DNA of 64,000 bases from Pseudonocardia sp. (lineage in GTDB: Bacteria > Actinomycetota > Actinomycetes > Mycobacteriales > Pseudonocardiaceae), in assembly GCF_025465255.1 (NCBI RefSeq), contig NZ_JAODNI010000164.1, forward strand, positions 52,642-116,641, read 5' to 3'. The notes beneath the pieces were generated by a model. That model was not told where the DNA came from and did no database searches. It worked only from the letters and a program-made list of their open reading frames with translations. The translations under genes were made by a program, and so were the position numbers. Of this stretch, positions 9,690 to 18,073 are shown in pieces. How positions within the stretch are numbered: the first letter of the stretch is position 1; every line of letters starts with the position of its first letter.

Positions 9690-11807
9690 ATGACCGTCAG
9701 ACCAGCGACCGGCAAGGACCGCCGGACGGGCACCAGCCCGGCGGGCGTTCTCGTGACCGATCCCGCCCTGATGCGCAACGTCGTGCTCGTCGGGCCGTCC
9801 GGGTCCGGGAAGACGACGCTGGTGGAGGCGCTGCTCGCGCACACCGACGCCATCCCGCGGCAGGGCACCGTGCCCGACGGGACGACGGTGTGCGACCACG
9901 ATCCGGCCGCCGTCCACCAGCAGCGTTCGGTCGCGCTGTCGATCGCCCCCCTGCTGCACGAGGGCACGAAGATCAACTTGATCGACACCCCCGGCTACGC
10001 GGACTTCGTCGGCGAGCTGCGCGCGGGGCTGCGGGCCGCGGACGGCGCGCTCTTCGTCGTTCCCGCCGTGGAGGCACGCGAGGGTTCGGTGGACCCGGCC
10101 ACGGTCGCCCTCTGGGACGAGTGCCGGGGGGTCGGGATGCCGCGCGCGGTCGTCGTGGCGCGCTGCGACCAGGCCCAGGCGGACGTCGCGGCGACGGTGC
10201 TGGCCTGCCAGGAGGCCTTCGGCTCCGGGGTCGCGCCGCTCTACCTGCCGATCCCCGGGCCGTCCGGCGGCCTGGCCGGGCTCTACGGGCTATTGACACA
10301 GACCCCGGAGGGCGCGGCGCCCGACGGCAGCGAGGACGCCCGCGGGGCGCTCATCGAGGGGATCATCGAGCAGTCCGAGGACGAGACGCTCATGGACCGC
10401 TACCTCGGCGGCGACGAGCTCGAGACGGCCGCGCTGATCGACGACCTCGAGACCGCCGTCGCGCGCGGGTCCTTCCACCCGGTGATCCCGGTCTGCGCGG
10501 GCAGCGGGACGGGGCTGGACGCCCTGCTCGAGGTGCTCGTCGGCGGCTTCCCCTCGCCGCTCGAACACCCGCTCCCCTTCGTGAGCAGCACCGACGGCAC
10601 CGAGCACGCACCGCTCACCGCGGACCCGGACGGGCCGCTCGCGGCCGAGGTCGTCCGGACCTCGGCGGACGCCTACGTCGGCCGGGTCTCGGTGGTCCGG
10701 GTGTTCTCCGGCACGCTGCGGCCGGAGAACACCGTGCACGTCAGCGGGCACGTCCCCGCTCCCCGGACGAGCCCGGAGAACGAGCGGCACGACTCCGACG
10801 AGCGCCTCGCCCACGTCTACTCCCCGCTCGGTGCCACCCTGCGGGAGATCGAGGCCTGCGTCGCCGGCGACATCTGCGCCCTCACCAAGCTCTCTGGCGC
10901 CGAGACCGGGGACACCGTGTCCGCCGCGGACGACCCGCTGCTGCTCCGGCCGTGGAACCTGCCGGAACCGCTGTTGCCGGTCGGCGTCGTCGCCCGCAAA
11001 CGCGGGGACGAGGACACGCTCGCCCGCACCCTCGCGAAGCTCGTCGCCGCCGATCCGGCGCTGCGGCTGGAGCGCAACGCCGAGACCCACCAGACCGTTC
11101 TGTGGTGCATGGGCGAGGCGCACGCGGACGTCGTGCTCTCGCGCCTGCGGGCCGCCGGGGCCGAGGTCGAGACCGAGGACGTCCGGGTGCCGATGCGGGT
11201 CACCCTCGACCGCGGTGTCCGGGCCACCGGTCGGCACGTGAAGCAGTCCGGAGGGCACGGGCAGTACGCCGTGTGCCACGTCGAGTTCGAACCGCTCCCG
11301 CGCGGTGGCGGGTTCGAGTTCGTGTCCAAGGTCGTCGGCGGCTCGGTGCCCACCCAGTTCGTGCCCAGCGTGGAGAAGGGCATCCGCACGCAGCTCGACC
11401 GCGGGCTGCCGGCCGGGCCGGACGAGCCCGCGCACCCCGTCGTCGACGTGCGGGCGACGCTCGTCGACGGCAAGGCGCACAGCGTGGACTCCTCCGACGC
11501 CGCGTTCCAGACGGCCGGTGCGCTCGCGCTCCGGGAGGCGGCCGGGAGCTGCGGGGTCCGGCTGCTGGAGCCGGTCGACGAGGTGTCCGTGCGGATCCTC
11601 GACGCCCACCTCGGTGCCGTGCTCGGCGACCTCTCGGCCCGGCGGGCGCGGGTGCTCGGCACCGACGTCGACACGCCGGGACACACGGTCGTCCGGGCAG
11701 AGGTGCCCTGCGCCGAGCTGCTCCGCTACCCGACCGAGCTCCGGGCCATGACCTCCGGGACGGCGGGGCTCAGCAGGCGGCCCTCCCGCTGGACGGAGGT
11801 CTCCTGA
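9690..11807 (+). CDS. Elongation factor G-like protein EF-G2
   Basis: This is a paralogue of translocation factor EF-G, of the kind called EF-G2 or FusA2 in mycobacteria, whose role is unclear. The 705-residue product has G1 GPSGSGKTTLVEALL near residues 34-48 and G3 DTPGYADFVGEL. Domain II follows, then domain IV/V with GGHGQYAVCHVEFEPL, GGSVPTQFVPSVEKGI and a C-terminal EVPCAELLRYPTELRAMTSGTA. The G4 motif, normally NKxD, reads VARCDQ, so nucleotide specificity or hydrolysis may be altered. I chose ATG 9690 because GGAGG lies 9 nt upstream. It is divergent from malic enzyme, and its stop abuts the stop of the next gene on the other strand. Confidence 0.92.
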   Translation: MTVRPATGKDRRTGTSPAGVLVTDPALMRNVVLVGPSGSGKTTLVEALLAHTDAIPRQGTVPDGTTVCDHDPAAVHQQRSVALSIAPLLHEGTKINLIDTPGYADFVGELRAGLRAADGALFVVPAVEAREGSVDPATVALWDECRGVGMPRAVVVARCDQAQADVAATVLACQEAFGSGVAPLYLPIPGPSGGLAGLYGLLTQTPEGAAPDGSEDARGALIEGIIEQSEDETLMDRYLGGDELETAALIDDLETAVARGSFHPVIPVCAGSGTGLDALLEVLVGGFPSPLEHPLPFVSSTDGTEHAPLTADPDGPLAAEVVRTSADAYVGRVSVVRVFSGTLRPENTVHVSGHVPAPRTSPENERHDSDERLAHVYSPLGATLREIEACVAGDICALTKLSGAETGDTVSAADDPLLLRPWNLPEPLLPVGVVARKRGDEDTLARTLAKLVAADPALRLERNAETHQTVLWCMGEAHADVVLSRLRAAGAEVETEDVRVPMRVTLDRGVRATGRHVKQSGGHGQYAVCHVEFEPLPRGGGFEFVSKVVGGSVPTQFVPSVEKGIRTQLDRGLPAGPDEPAHPVVDVRATLVDGKAHSVDSSDAAFQTAGALALREAAGSCGVRLLEPVDEVSVRILDAHLGAVLGDLSARRARVLGTDVDTPGHTVVRAEVPCAELLRYPTELRAMTSGTAGLSRRPSRWTEVS

Positions 11808-13235
11808 TCAGCCCCGGCGGAAGCGGCCGGCCGCGACCCCGGCCACCGTGCGCGCCGTGACCCCGAAGACCAGGTCGTGGGCGGGCCGCTGGGCGAACCA
11901 GTAGGCCCGCCCGGCCAGCCCGCGCGGGGTGAACGTGACGCGCTGGACGTAGCGGCTGCGCCCCTCCCCGGCCGGCTCGGCCCGCAGCTCGAGGCGCGCG
12001 ACGCCGGGCAGCCTCATCTCGGCGCGCAGCAGCAGGGACCGTCCGGGGTCGACGTCCTCGACGTGCCACCAGTCCAGTGCCGCCCCGGCGGCGAGCAGCT
12101 CCGGCCGGGTCCGGCGGTCCCCGACGCCCCCGACCAGCCCGTCGAGCAGCGCGCGCAGCCGCCACACCCCCGGGGCCGTGTACCAGCCTTCGTCGCCGCC
12201 GAGCCCGGTGATCACGGACCACAGCACGTCCACCGGCGCGTCGACGTCCTCCACGTCCTCGCCGGACAGCACAGCCGGCCCGGACCCCGCCGGGTCGTTG
12301 GGCGATCCGCCGGCCGGGCCGTCCTCGGCCAGGGCGCGGCGCACGGCGGCGCGGTACGGCGTCCGGCCGCCGGGGGGCTCGCCGACCAGCCCGGCCAGGT
12401 CGTCCTCGTGCACGACGAGCTCGTGGGCCAGGGACTCGAGCAGCGGGCCCGCGAGCCGGCGGTCCACGGGCGTCAGCAGGCCGACGGCGCGGGCGGCGAG
12501 CCGGGGCGCGGAGACGGGGACGGGCACCGCGAGCGGCCTGGCGAGCCCGGCCTCGCGGGCGTAGTCGTTCATGAGGTCGAGGTAGCGGAGCACGTCCGGA
12601 CCGCCGACGTCGAAGGCGCGGGAGACGTCCCCGGGCAGCGTGAGGCTGCCGGCCAGCCAGTGGATCACGTCGTCGACGGCGACGGGCTGGACCCGGTTCC
12701 AGGCCCGGTCCGGCACGGTCAGCAGCGGCAGGCCGCCCATGACCGTCTCGGCGAGGTGGCGGACCATCTCGAAGCTCGCGGACCCACGGCCGACGACGAT
12801 CCCGGCCCGCAGCACCGCGGCCGGGACGCCGGAGCCGAGCAGGATCCGGCCCACCTGCTCCCGGGACTCGAGGTGCTCCGACGTCCCGTTCCCGCCGCTG
12901 GGCTGCAGCCCGCCCAGGTAGACGATGCGCCGCACGCCCGCCCCCCGCGCGGTGGCGGCCAGGACGGACGCGGCGGCCCGGTCCCGCTCGGCGAAGTCCG
13001 GCCCGCCCATCGAGTGCACGAGGTAGACGACGGCGTCGACGTCCCGGCACGCGGCGGCGCTCGTCCCGGGCTCCGCGACGTCCCCGACCTGCGCCTCGAC
13101 CCGATGCGCCCACGCCTCGCGGGCCAGCTTCGCCGGATCGCGCACCAGGCAGCGGACGGCGTGCCGGTCGGTGAGCAGGCGCGGGACGAGCCGGGCGCCG
13201 ACGTAGCCGGTCCCCCCGATCACCAGAACACGCAC
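11808..13235 (-). CDS. NAD(P)-binding SDR-like protein with C-terminal DUF2867 domain
   Basis: The 475-residue product has an atypical extended SDR domain: MRVLVIGGTGYVGARLVPRLL at the start (GxxGxxG), DAVVYLVHSMGGPDF, and RRIVYLGGLQPSGG. The second half, from about residue 315, contains DVLWSVITGLGGDEGWYTAPGVW, ALDWWHVEDVDPGRSLLLRAEM and RYVQRVTFTPRGLAGRAYWFAQRPAH. This is typical of DUF2867. The pair is a known architecture in actinobacteria, with no firm substrate. It is convergent with EF-G2 with no gap and 64 nt from azlD on the same strand. Function remains unassigned beyond a predicted nucleotide-sugar, lipid or quinone-like substrate. Confidence 0.85.
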   Translation of the reverse strand: MRVLVIGGTGYVGARLVPRLLTDRHAVRCLVRDPAKLAREAWAHRVEAQVGDVAEPGTSAAACRDVDAVVYLVHSMGGPDFAERDRAAASVLAATARGAGVRRIVYLGGLQPSGGNGTSEHLESREQVGRILLGSGVPAAVLRAGIVVGRGSASFEMVRHLAETVMGGLPLLTVPDRAWNRVQPVAVDDVIHWLAGSLTLPGDVSRAFDVGGPDVLRYLDLMNDYAREAGLARPLAVPVPVSAPRLAARAVGLLTPVDRRLAGPLLESLAHELVVHEDDLAGLVGEPPGGRTPYRAAVRRALAEDGPAGGSPNDPAGSGPAVLSGEDVEDVDAPVDVLWSVITGLGGDEGWYTAPGVWRLRALLDGLVGGVGDRRTRPELLAAGAALDWWHVEDVDPGRSLLLRAEMRLPGVARLELRAEPAGEGRSRYVQRVTFTPRGLAGRAYWFAQRPAHDLVFGVTARTVAGVAAGRFRRG

Positions 13236-13299
13236 CCGCCGATCGTCGCCCAGACCCGCCGAACCCGCGCGCCGAACGACCTCCGAGCCGGCCCGACGC

Positions 13300-13608
13300 C
13301 TACTCGACGCCGACGAACCGCAAGCCCGCCGTCGTCCCCGCCGCCAGGATCACCACCAGCACGAACGGCACCTTCCGCCACGCCGCGAGCCCCCCGACAA
13401 GCACCCCGGCCGGCCGGGCCCACCCGGCGAAGCCGCCGCTCTCGGTGAGCGCGGCGGTCGCGACCAGGCCGACGAGCAGCGCGGTCGCCCCGAGGTCGAC
13501 GAGCCGGTCCAGGCGTTCGGGCATCGTGACCCGGTCCCGGAGGAGGATCCCGCCGAGGCGGAGCAGGTAAGTGCCGGCGGCGAGGGCGAGCACCGCGGTC
13601 CACGTCAT
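13300..13608 (-). CDS. azlD: AzlD-type branched-chain amino acid exporter small subunit
   Basis: AzlD pairs with AzlC to form a branched-chain amino acid (and azaleucine) exporter in the membrane. The 102-residue product has four hydrophobic segments, beginning MTWTAVLALAAGTYLLRLGG and including LVDLGATALLVGLVATAALT and KVPFVLVVILAAGTTAGL, with the family's PERLDRLV between them. Its ATG overlaps the azlC stop as ATGA, indicating translational coupling. Length is normal. The stop is TAG at 13300-13302. Expression probably follows the palindromes and divergent XRE regulator upstream of azlC. Confidence 0.88.
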   Translation of the reverse strand: MTWTAVLALAAGTYLLRLGGILLRDRVTMPERLDRLVDLGATALLVGLVATAALTESGGFAGWARPAGVLVGGLAAWRKVPFVLVVILAAGTTAGLRFVGVE

Positions 13609-14321
13609 GACGGGCAGCCCGACCCGGTGACGGATCGACCCCGACTCGCGGGGGTACGGCCGACGACGAGCAGGCCGCCGAGGGCGACGAGGACCGGGAG
13701 GCCGGGCGGCAGGAACGGGGTGGCGGCGAGCGCGAGGACCGCGGCCACGATCCCCACCCGCCGCGCGTCGGCGCCGCGCAGGGCGGGCAGCAGGAGCGCG
13801 AGCAGGGCGGCCGGGAACGCGGCGTCGACACCGAACGCGTTCGGGTTCGGAACCGCCGCACCCGCGACCAGCCCGACGACCGTGCCGGCGTTCCACCCGA
13901 GGAACAGCAGCGTGCCGGACAGCCGGTAGGCGCTGCGCGCCCGCTCCGGCGGCCGGGCCCGGGAGAATGCCACCACCTCGTCGACCACGATGTGGGCGCC
14001 GAGCACCCGGGCCACCAAGCCCGTCCCGACGACGTTGCCGACCGCCAAGCCGAACGGGAGCAGCCGCAGGTTGAGCAGCAACCCGGCCACCACCGCCGCG
14101 ACCGGCGCGCCGCCGGCGGCGACCACGGCGACGGCCAGGAACTGCGAGCCGCCGGCGAAGACCAGCACGGACATGCCCACCGCGAGCACGAACGGCACGC
14201 CCGCCGCGGCGGCGAGGGCCCCGAACGACATCCCGACGACCATGATCGCGGCCGCGAGGGCCAGCGCGTCGCGCAGGTCACCGCGGTCGAGGGCCCCTAT
14301 CGTTCGCCGTACCGAACACAT
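13605..14321 (-). CDS. azlC: AzlC family branched-chain amino acid exporter large subunit
   Basis: AzlC is the larger subunit of the AzlCD exporter. The 238-residue product contains the family start MVVGMSFGALAAAAGVPFVLAVGMSVLVFAGGSQF, then LLLNLRLLPFGLAVGN, and several more membrane helices. It ends by overlapping azlD. The start ATG at 14321 is 55 nt from the divergent regulator start. A palindrome of the type GTTCG-N6-CGAAC lies just inside the 5' end of the coding region. The export substrate (branched-chain amino acids or analogues) is inferred from the family. Confidence 0.88.
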   Translation of the reverse strand: MCSVRRTIGALDRGDLRDALALAAAIMVVGMSFGALAAAAGVPFVLAVGMSVLVFAGGSQFLAVAVVAAGGAPVAAVVAGLLLNLRLLPFGLAVGNVVGTGLVARVLGAHIVVDEVVAFSRARPPERARSAYRLSGTLLFLGWNAGTVVGLVAGAAVPNPNAFGVDAAFPAALLALLLPALRGADARRVGIVAAVLALAATPFLPPGLPVLVALGGLLVVGRTPASRGRSVTGSGCPS

Positions 14322-14366
14322 GGTTCCCTACACTGAACACCCCCGTAAGCGTTCGTCAAGCCGAAC
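14302..14366. promoter_or_regulatory. Pair of GTTCG-N6-CGAAC palindromes between azlC and its regulator
   Basis: Two perfect inverted repeats occur in the divergent region: GTTCGCCGTACCGAAC at 14302-14317 and GTTCGTCAAGCCGAAC at 14351-14366. They share the arms and also C at the second and sixth spacer positions. Their centres are 49 bp apart. One lies in the first codons of azlC and one 11 bp before the regulator start, so a dimeric XRE protein could cover both promoters. Binding is inferred from the layout. Confidence 0.6.
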
Positions 14367-14376
14367 ACGAGGACCG

Positions 14377-14946
14377 ATGGATCGAACCCCGATGGACCGG
14401 ACGACACCCCTCGCGACCATCGCCGCCGCCGTACGCCGCGAGCGGGACCGGATGGGCCTCTCGCTCGGCGAGCTCGCGCGGCGCGCGGGCATCGCCAAGT
14501 CCACGCTGTCCCAGCTCGAGGCCGGGTCGGGGAACCCGAGCGTCGAGACGCTGTGGGCGATCGCGGTCGTGTTGGACGTCCCGTTCAGCCGCCTCGTCGA
14601 CCCGCCCAGCGAGGGCGTGCGGGTCGTGCGGGCGCAGGAGCACGTCGTCATCCCGTCCGAGCGCTCCCCCTTCACCGGGACGCTGCTGGCGGCGAGCCCG
14701 CCAGGCGTCCGGCGGGACCTGCACGTGATCACGGCGGAGCCGGGGCCGGCGCGCACCGCGGACCCGCACATCCCCGGGACGGGCGAGCACCTGCTCGTCA
14801 CCGCGGGGCGCTGGCTCTGCGGGCCCGCCGGCGAGGAGGTCGAGCTCGGCCCGGGCGACTACGCATACTTCCCCGGCGACCGCGCGCACAGCTACCGCGC
14901 GCTCGAGCCGGGCACGACGGCGGTCCTGCTGATGGAGTACCGGTAG
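14377..14946 (+). CDS. XRE-cupin transcriptional regulator
   Basis: The 189-residue product has an N-terminal XRE helix-turn-helix (LGELARRAGIAKSTLSQLEAGSGNPSVETLWAIA) and a C-terminal cupin with EHLLVTAGRWLCGPAGEEVELGPGDYAYFPGDRAHSYRAL. Such proteins sense small molecules, often amino acids or polyamines, and frequently control divergent exporters. It lies 55 nt from azlC in divergent orientation with two matching palindromes between. I chose ATG 14377, preceded by GAGG with 4 nt spacing; another ATG at 14392 is possible. Likely autoregulated and controlling azlCD. Confidence 0.85.
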   Translation: MDRTPMDRTTPLATIAAAVRRERDRMGLSLGELARRAGIAKSTLSQLEAGSGNPSVETLWAIAVVLDVPFSRLVDPPSEGVRVVRAQEHVVIPSERSPFTGTLLAASPPGVRRDLHVITAEPGPARTADPHIPGTGEHLLVTAGRWLCGPAGEEVELGPGDYAYFPGDRAHSYRALEPGTTAVLLMEYR

Positions 14947-14992
14947 GCCCCACCGACACACGTCCGCAACGTGGGACCATGAGGATGGCGCC

Positions 14993-16006
14993 ATGGATCC
15001 CGGTGGCACGTGCCCCAAGCACATGGTCCACGGGCCGTGCGGCGGGGTGCGGGCGCACGGCGGCTGCGAGGTGGAGCCGCTCCCCTGTCCCTGGGTCGGC
15101 GAGCCGACGGTCGCGTGGTCCGGGCCCGTCGACCCCCGCCTCCGGATCCCCGCGCCGCTGGCCCGCGGCACAGCCGTGATCGCCGACATCCCGGCCCCGC
15201 CGATGGACCGCGAGGCATTGCGGCACATCGCCTCCCTGCTCGCCGGTTCCGTCGACGCCGTCCTCACCGGGGACCACGGCGGCGCCCGGGTCCAGTTCCC
15301 GCCGTCCTACCGCGCGCTCCTCCTGCGCGACGCCGGCGTGCCGGCCTGGATCGGCCTCAACTGCCGGGACCGGAACCGGGTGGCCCTCGAAGGGGAGCTC
15401 GCGGCGCTCGCGGAAGTCGGAGTCGCCGCCGTCCACTGCGTCACCGGGGACCACACCGCGCTGGGCGACCGCCCGGACGCCGCGCCCGTCTTCGACCTCG
15501 ACTCCACGCAGCTCGCCGCGCTCGCCCGCGCCGCCGGGGTGCCGGTGTCCGTCGCGGAGGCCCCGGCCGGGCCGCCCCGGGGCCGTCGACCCGCCCGGCT
15601 GGTGGAGAAGGTGCGCGCGGGCGCGGACGTCGCCGTCGTCGACCACTGCGGCGGAGCCGGGCCGGTCGCGGACTTCGTCGCGGAGGCCCGGGAGCTGCTG
15701 CGGGCGGGAGGCCTGCCGGGTGTCCCGTTCGTCGCGTGCGTGCCCGTGGTGCTGGACCGGCGCTCGGCCGAGCTGATCGCGGAGTTCAGCGGGTTCACCG
15801 CGCCGCCCGGGTACCTGGAGCGGATCGTCGCGGACCGGCACCCGGCGGTCGCCGGTGTCGCGGCCGCGGTCGCGCTGGGGACGAGACTCATGGAGATCCC
15901 GGGGGTGTGGGGCGTCGACCTGTCCGGCGTGCCGGTCCCCGGCGACGAGGTGTCGACGGCCCGCGCCCTCGCCACGATCGGCCGCGAGCTCGGAGGAGGT
16001 ACCTGA
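14993..16006 (+). CDS. MetV-type Cys motif fused to a methylenetetrahydrofolate reductase-like barrel
   Basis: The 337-residue product opens with CPKHMVHGPCGGVRAHGGCEV at residues 8-28, the zinc- or cluster-binding signature of MTHFR C-terminal/MetV proteins. The rest resembles a MetF-type TIM barrel: SVDAVLTGDHGGARVQFPPSY, AWIGLNCRDRN, HCVTGDHTALGDR (the family's TGD element), and VPFVACVPVVLDRRSAELIAEFSGF. It is therefore a folate-linked one-carbon or methyl-transfer protein rather than a confirmed methionine-pathway MetF. The Cys part comes first, whereas MetV is usually separate or C-terminal. The ATG at 14993 follows GAGGATGGCGCC. Substrate is not established. Confidence 0.75.
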   Translation: MDPGGTCPKHMVHGPCGGVRAHGGCEVEPLPCPWVGEPTVAWSGPVDPRLRIPAPLARGTAVIADIPAPPMDREALRHIASLLAGSVDAVLTGDHGGARVQFPPSYRALLLRDAGVPAWIGLNCRDRNRVALEGELAALAEVGVAAVHCVTGDHTALGDRPDAAPVFDLDSTQLAALARAAGVPVSVAEAPAGPPRGRRPARLVEKVRAGADVAVVDHCGGAGPVADFVAEARELLRAGGLPGVPFVACVPVVLDRRSAELIAEFSGFTAPPGYLERIVADRHPAVAGVAAAVALGTRLMEIPGVWGVDLSGVPVPGDEVSTARALATIGRELGGGT

Positions 16007-16017
16007 TACTTCACCCA

Positions 16018-16641
16018 TGACGACCTGGTGGACCGCGCCACCCGCGCCGCGCTGCGCCACCTCGCGCGGGCACCACGGCCGTGCGCACCCACGCGGACCT
16101 CGGCGAACCGCGTCGTCGGCAAGGACGCCCAGCAGGGCTTCGCGACCGCCGAGCCGTACATCTACCAGAACGAGGTGTCGGCCTGGGGCAAGGAGGTCGA
16201 GTACCAGCTGGTCAACGACGCGGGCTACCCGTAATACCAGTCGGTGCTGGCCGCCCGGAGCGCCGTGATGCCGCAGGTCACCAACTGCTTCACCGAGCTC
16301 GTCCCGCTGATGCAGCGGGCGCAGGTCGACTACATGGCGACGCCCGGGCCGGTGAACTCGCTGATCCTGGACCTCGTCACGCAGTTCGACACGGGCTGGG
16401 TGTACTCGCAGGCCGTCGCGGACTACTCGGCGAAGGCGCAGCTGGACCTGGGGATCATCAGCAACGGGGCGAACGCCTACATCGGTGACCTCGACCTCGA
16501 CCGCGTCCAGAAGACGATCGACATCGACACCCCGATCTTCGCCGGACAGGGCACGCCGGTGAAGGACGGGCTCAAGGCCGCGGACCTGGTGACGAACCAG
16601 TTCATCGACCAGTCGATCGGCCTTGCCCGCCAAGTAGCCGC
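16018..16641 (+). pseudogene. Decayed ABC-transporter substrate-binding protein, C-terminal remnant
   Basis: Only the last half of an NMT1/ThiY-like solute-binding protein remains. Readable segments are VRTHADLGE in one frame up to about 16114, then VVGKDAQQGFATAEPYIYQNE in another frame. EYQLVNDAGYP is followed by an in-frame TAA at 16232-16234. YQSVLAARSAVMPQVTNCF, LIDLVTQFDTGWVYSQAV-like sequence and LVTNQFIDQSIGL then continue. So there is at least one frameshift near 16112, one stop and no N-terminus or signal peptide. No permease or ATPase is nearby. It follows directly after the MetV/MetF-like gene. Probably the relic of a nutrient-uptake system. Confidence 0.75.
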
Positions 16642-16725
16642 GTTGCGGAGCCATGACGCGGGTTTCCGGCCTCGGAAAGCCCCTTGTGGCTCCATGGTGC
16701 GGTCACCACTCAGGCGGCGGGCCAC

Positions 16726-18012
16726 TCAGGCGGCGGGGCCCCGGGCGCGGAGCAGGGCGCGGAGCGCCTCCGCCACCTCCCGCTCCCCCCGCCGCACCAG
16801 CTCCCCGTCCCGCACGACCACCTCTCCCCCGACCACGACGTGCTTCGCCCGCCGTCCCGGCGCCGCCCAGAGCAGCCCCGCCAGGGGGTCCGCCACCCCC
16901 GCGTCGGCCACCCCGGTCACGTCCCAGCAGACGAGGTCCGCGGCCGACTCGGCGGTGAGGTGGCCCAGCTCCGGCCGGCCGAGACCGTCGGCGGACCCGG
17001 TGGTCGCCCAGGTCAGCGCCTCCCGCGCCGCCACCGGACGGCCGACGAGCGGGGCGACCTGCATCGCCAGCCGGGCGTCGGCGAGGAGGTGGCCGGCGTC
17101 CTTGCTCCCGCCGCCGCTGGTCCCGAGCCCGACCGCCACCCCCGCGTCCGTGAACGCCGCCGTCGGCGCGACACCCCAACCCATCGGCAGGTCGCAGCCC
17201 GGCGCGTGCGTGACGCTCACCCCGGCCGCGGCGAGGCGCGCGATCTCGGCCGGCGTGACGTCGCAGAGATGCGCGAGGGTGACGTCCGGCGCGAGCCAGC
17301 CCCACTCGTCGAGCAGCTCCAGTGGCCGGCGGCCGTACCTCGCCAGCGCCACCTCGACGTCGACCTGCTCGTTCGCCTGGGTCCGGCGCCGCAGCCCGGG
17401 CTTCGCCGCGACCTCCCCCAGCAGCGCGAACGTCTCCGGCGCGTCGCTGTGCACCCCGGCCGGGCCCACGGCGACCTGGACGTGCGGCTCCCCCGCCAGC
17501 GCCTCGGCGATCGCGGACGCGGAGGCCGCCGCGGTCTCGGGGTCGTCGCGGGCGCTACCCCGGGACGAACACCAGCCGCGTACCGAGGTCCGCCGCAGCC
17601 GCCGAGACCGCGCGGGCGATCCCGACGCCGTCACCCGTCGACGCGGGCCAGGTCAGGTGGTGATCCGCGACGGTCGTCACCCCGCAGAGGAGCGCCTCGG
17701 CCAGCCCGGCGGACGCGGCGGTGTGCGCCAGCTCGTCGTCGACCCCGACCGCCGCATAGGCCGACGCCATGCGCGGCAGCCAGTCCCGCATCGGGACGCC
17801 ACGGGTGCCGGGCAGCGTCCGGAAGGCCGTCTGCAGCAGGTGGGGTGATGGGCGTTGACCAGCCCGGGAGTGACGATGCAGCCGGACGCGTCCAGCTCGA
17901 CGGCACCGTCGGAGGAAGGCTCGACCACGACCCCGTCGGCGCAGGCGACCACCCCGCCGGGCACCTCGTCGATCCCGTCCCACACCAGTTCGGCCCCGCG
18001 CACGATCAGCAC
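16726..18012 (-). pseudogene. Amidohydrolase (8-oxoguanine/cytosine deaminase-like) with two frameshifts
   Basis: The coding sense is complete but lies in three frames. From GTG 18012 it reads MLIVRGAELVWDGIDEV and CIVTPGLVNAHH. At about 17840-17848 an apparent 2-nt excess shifts to HLLQTAFRTLPGTRG, GLAEALLCGVTTVADHH and AAADLGTRLVFVPG, which ends in TAG. At about 17555-17563 one extra base shifts to SARDDPETAAASASAIAEAL through APGCDLPMGWGVAPTAAF, VAVGLGTSGGGS and DADAR-type DARLAMQVAPL. The NAHHH context, GVTT and metal-binding layout fit the COG0402 family of 8-oxoguanine, cytosine and triazine deaminases. The net change is +3. Either a young pseudogene or sequence errors. Neighbouring creatininase and SDR suggest a catabolic set. 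Confidence 0.75.
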
Positions 18013-18073
18013 CGGGCATCTCTATCAGCCGAATGTGACGTCACCGCAACGCGTTCGCCGTAGCGTCTCGGGC

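Noticed and set aside
7991..11860. 1289-codon frame spanning malic enzyme and EF-G2
   Set aside because: Antisense to malic enzyme, then a shifted frame of EF-G2; low-complexity composition.
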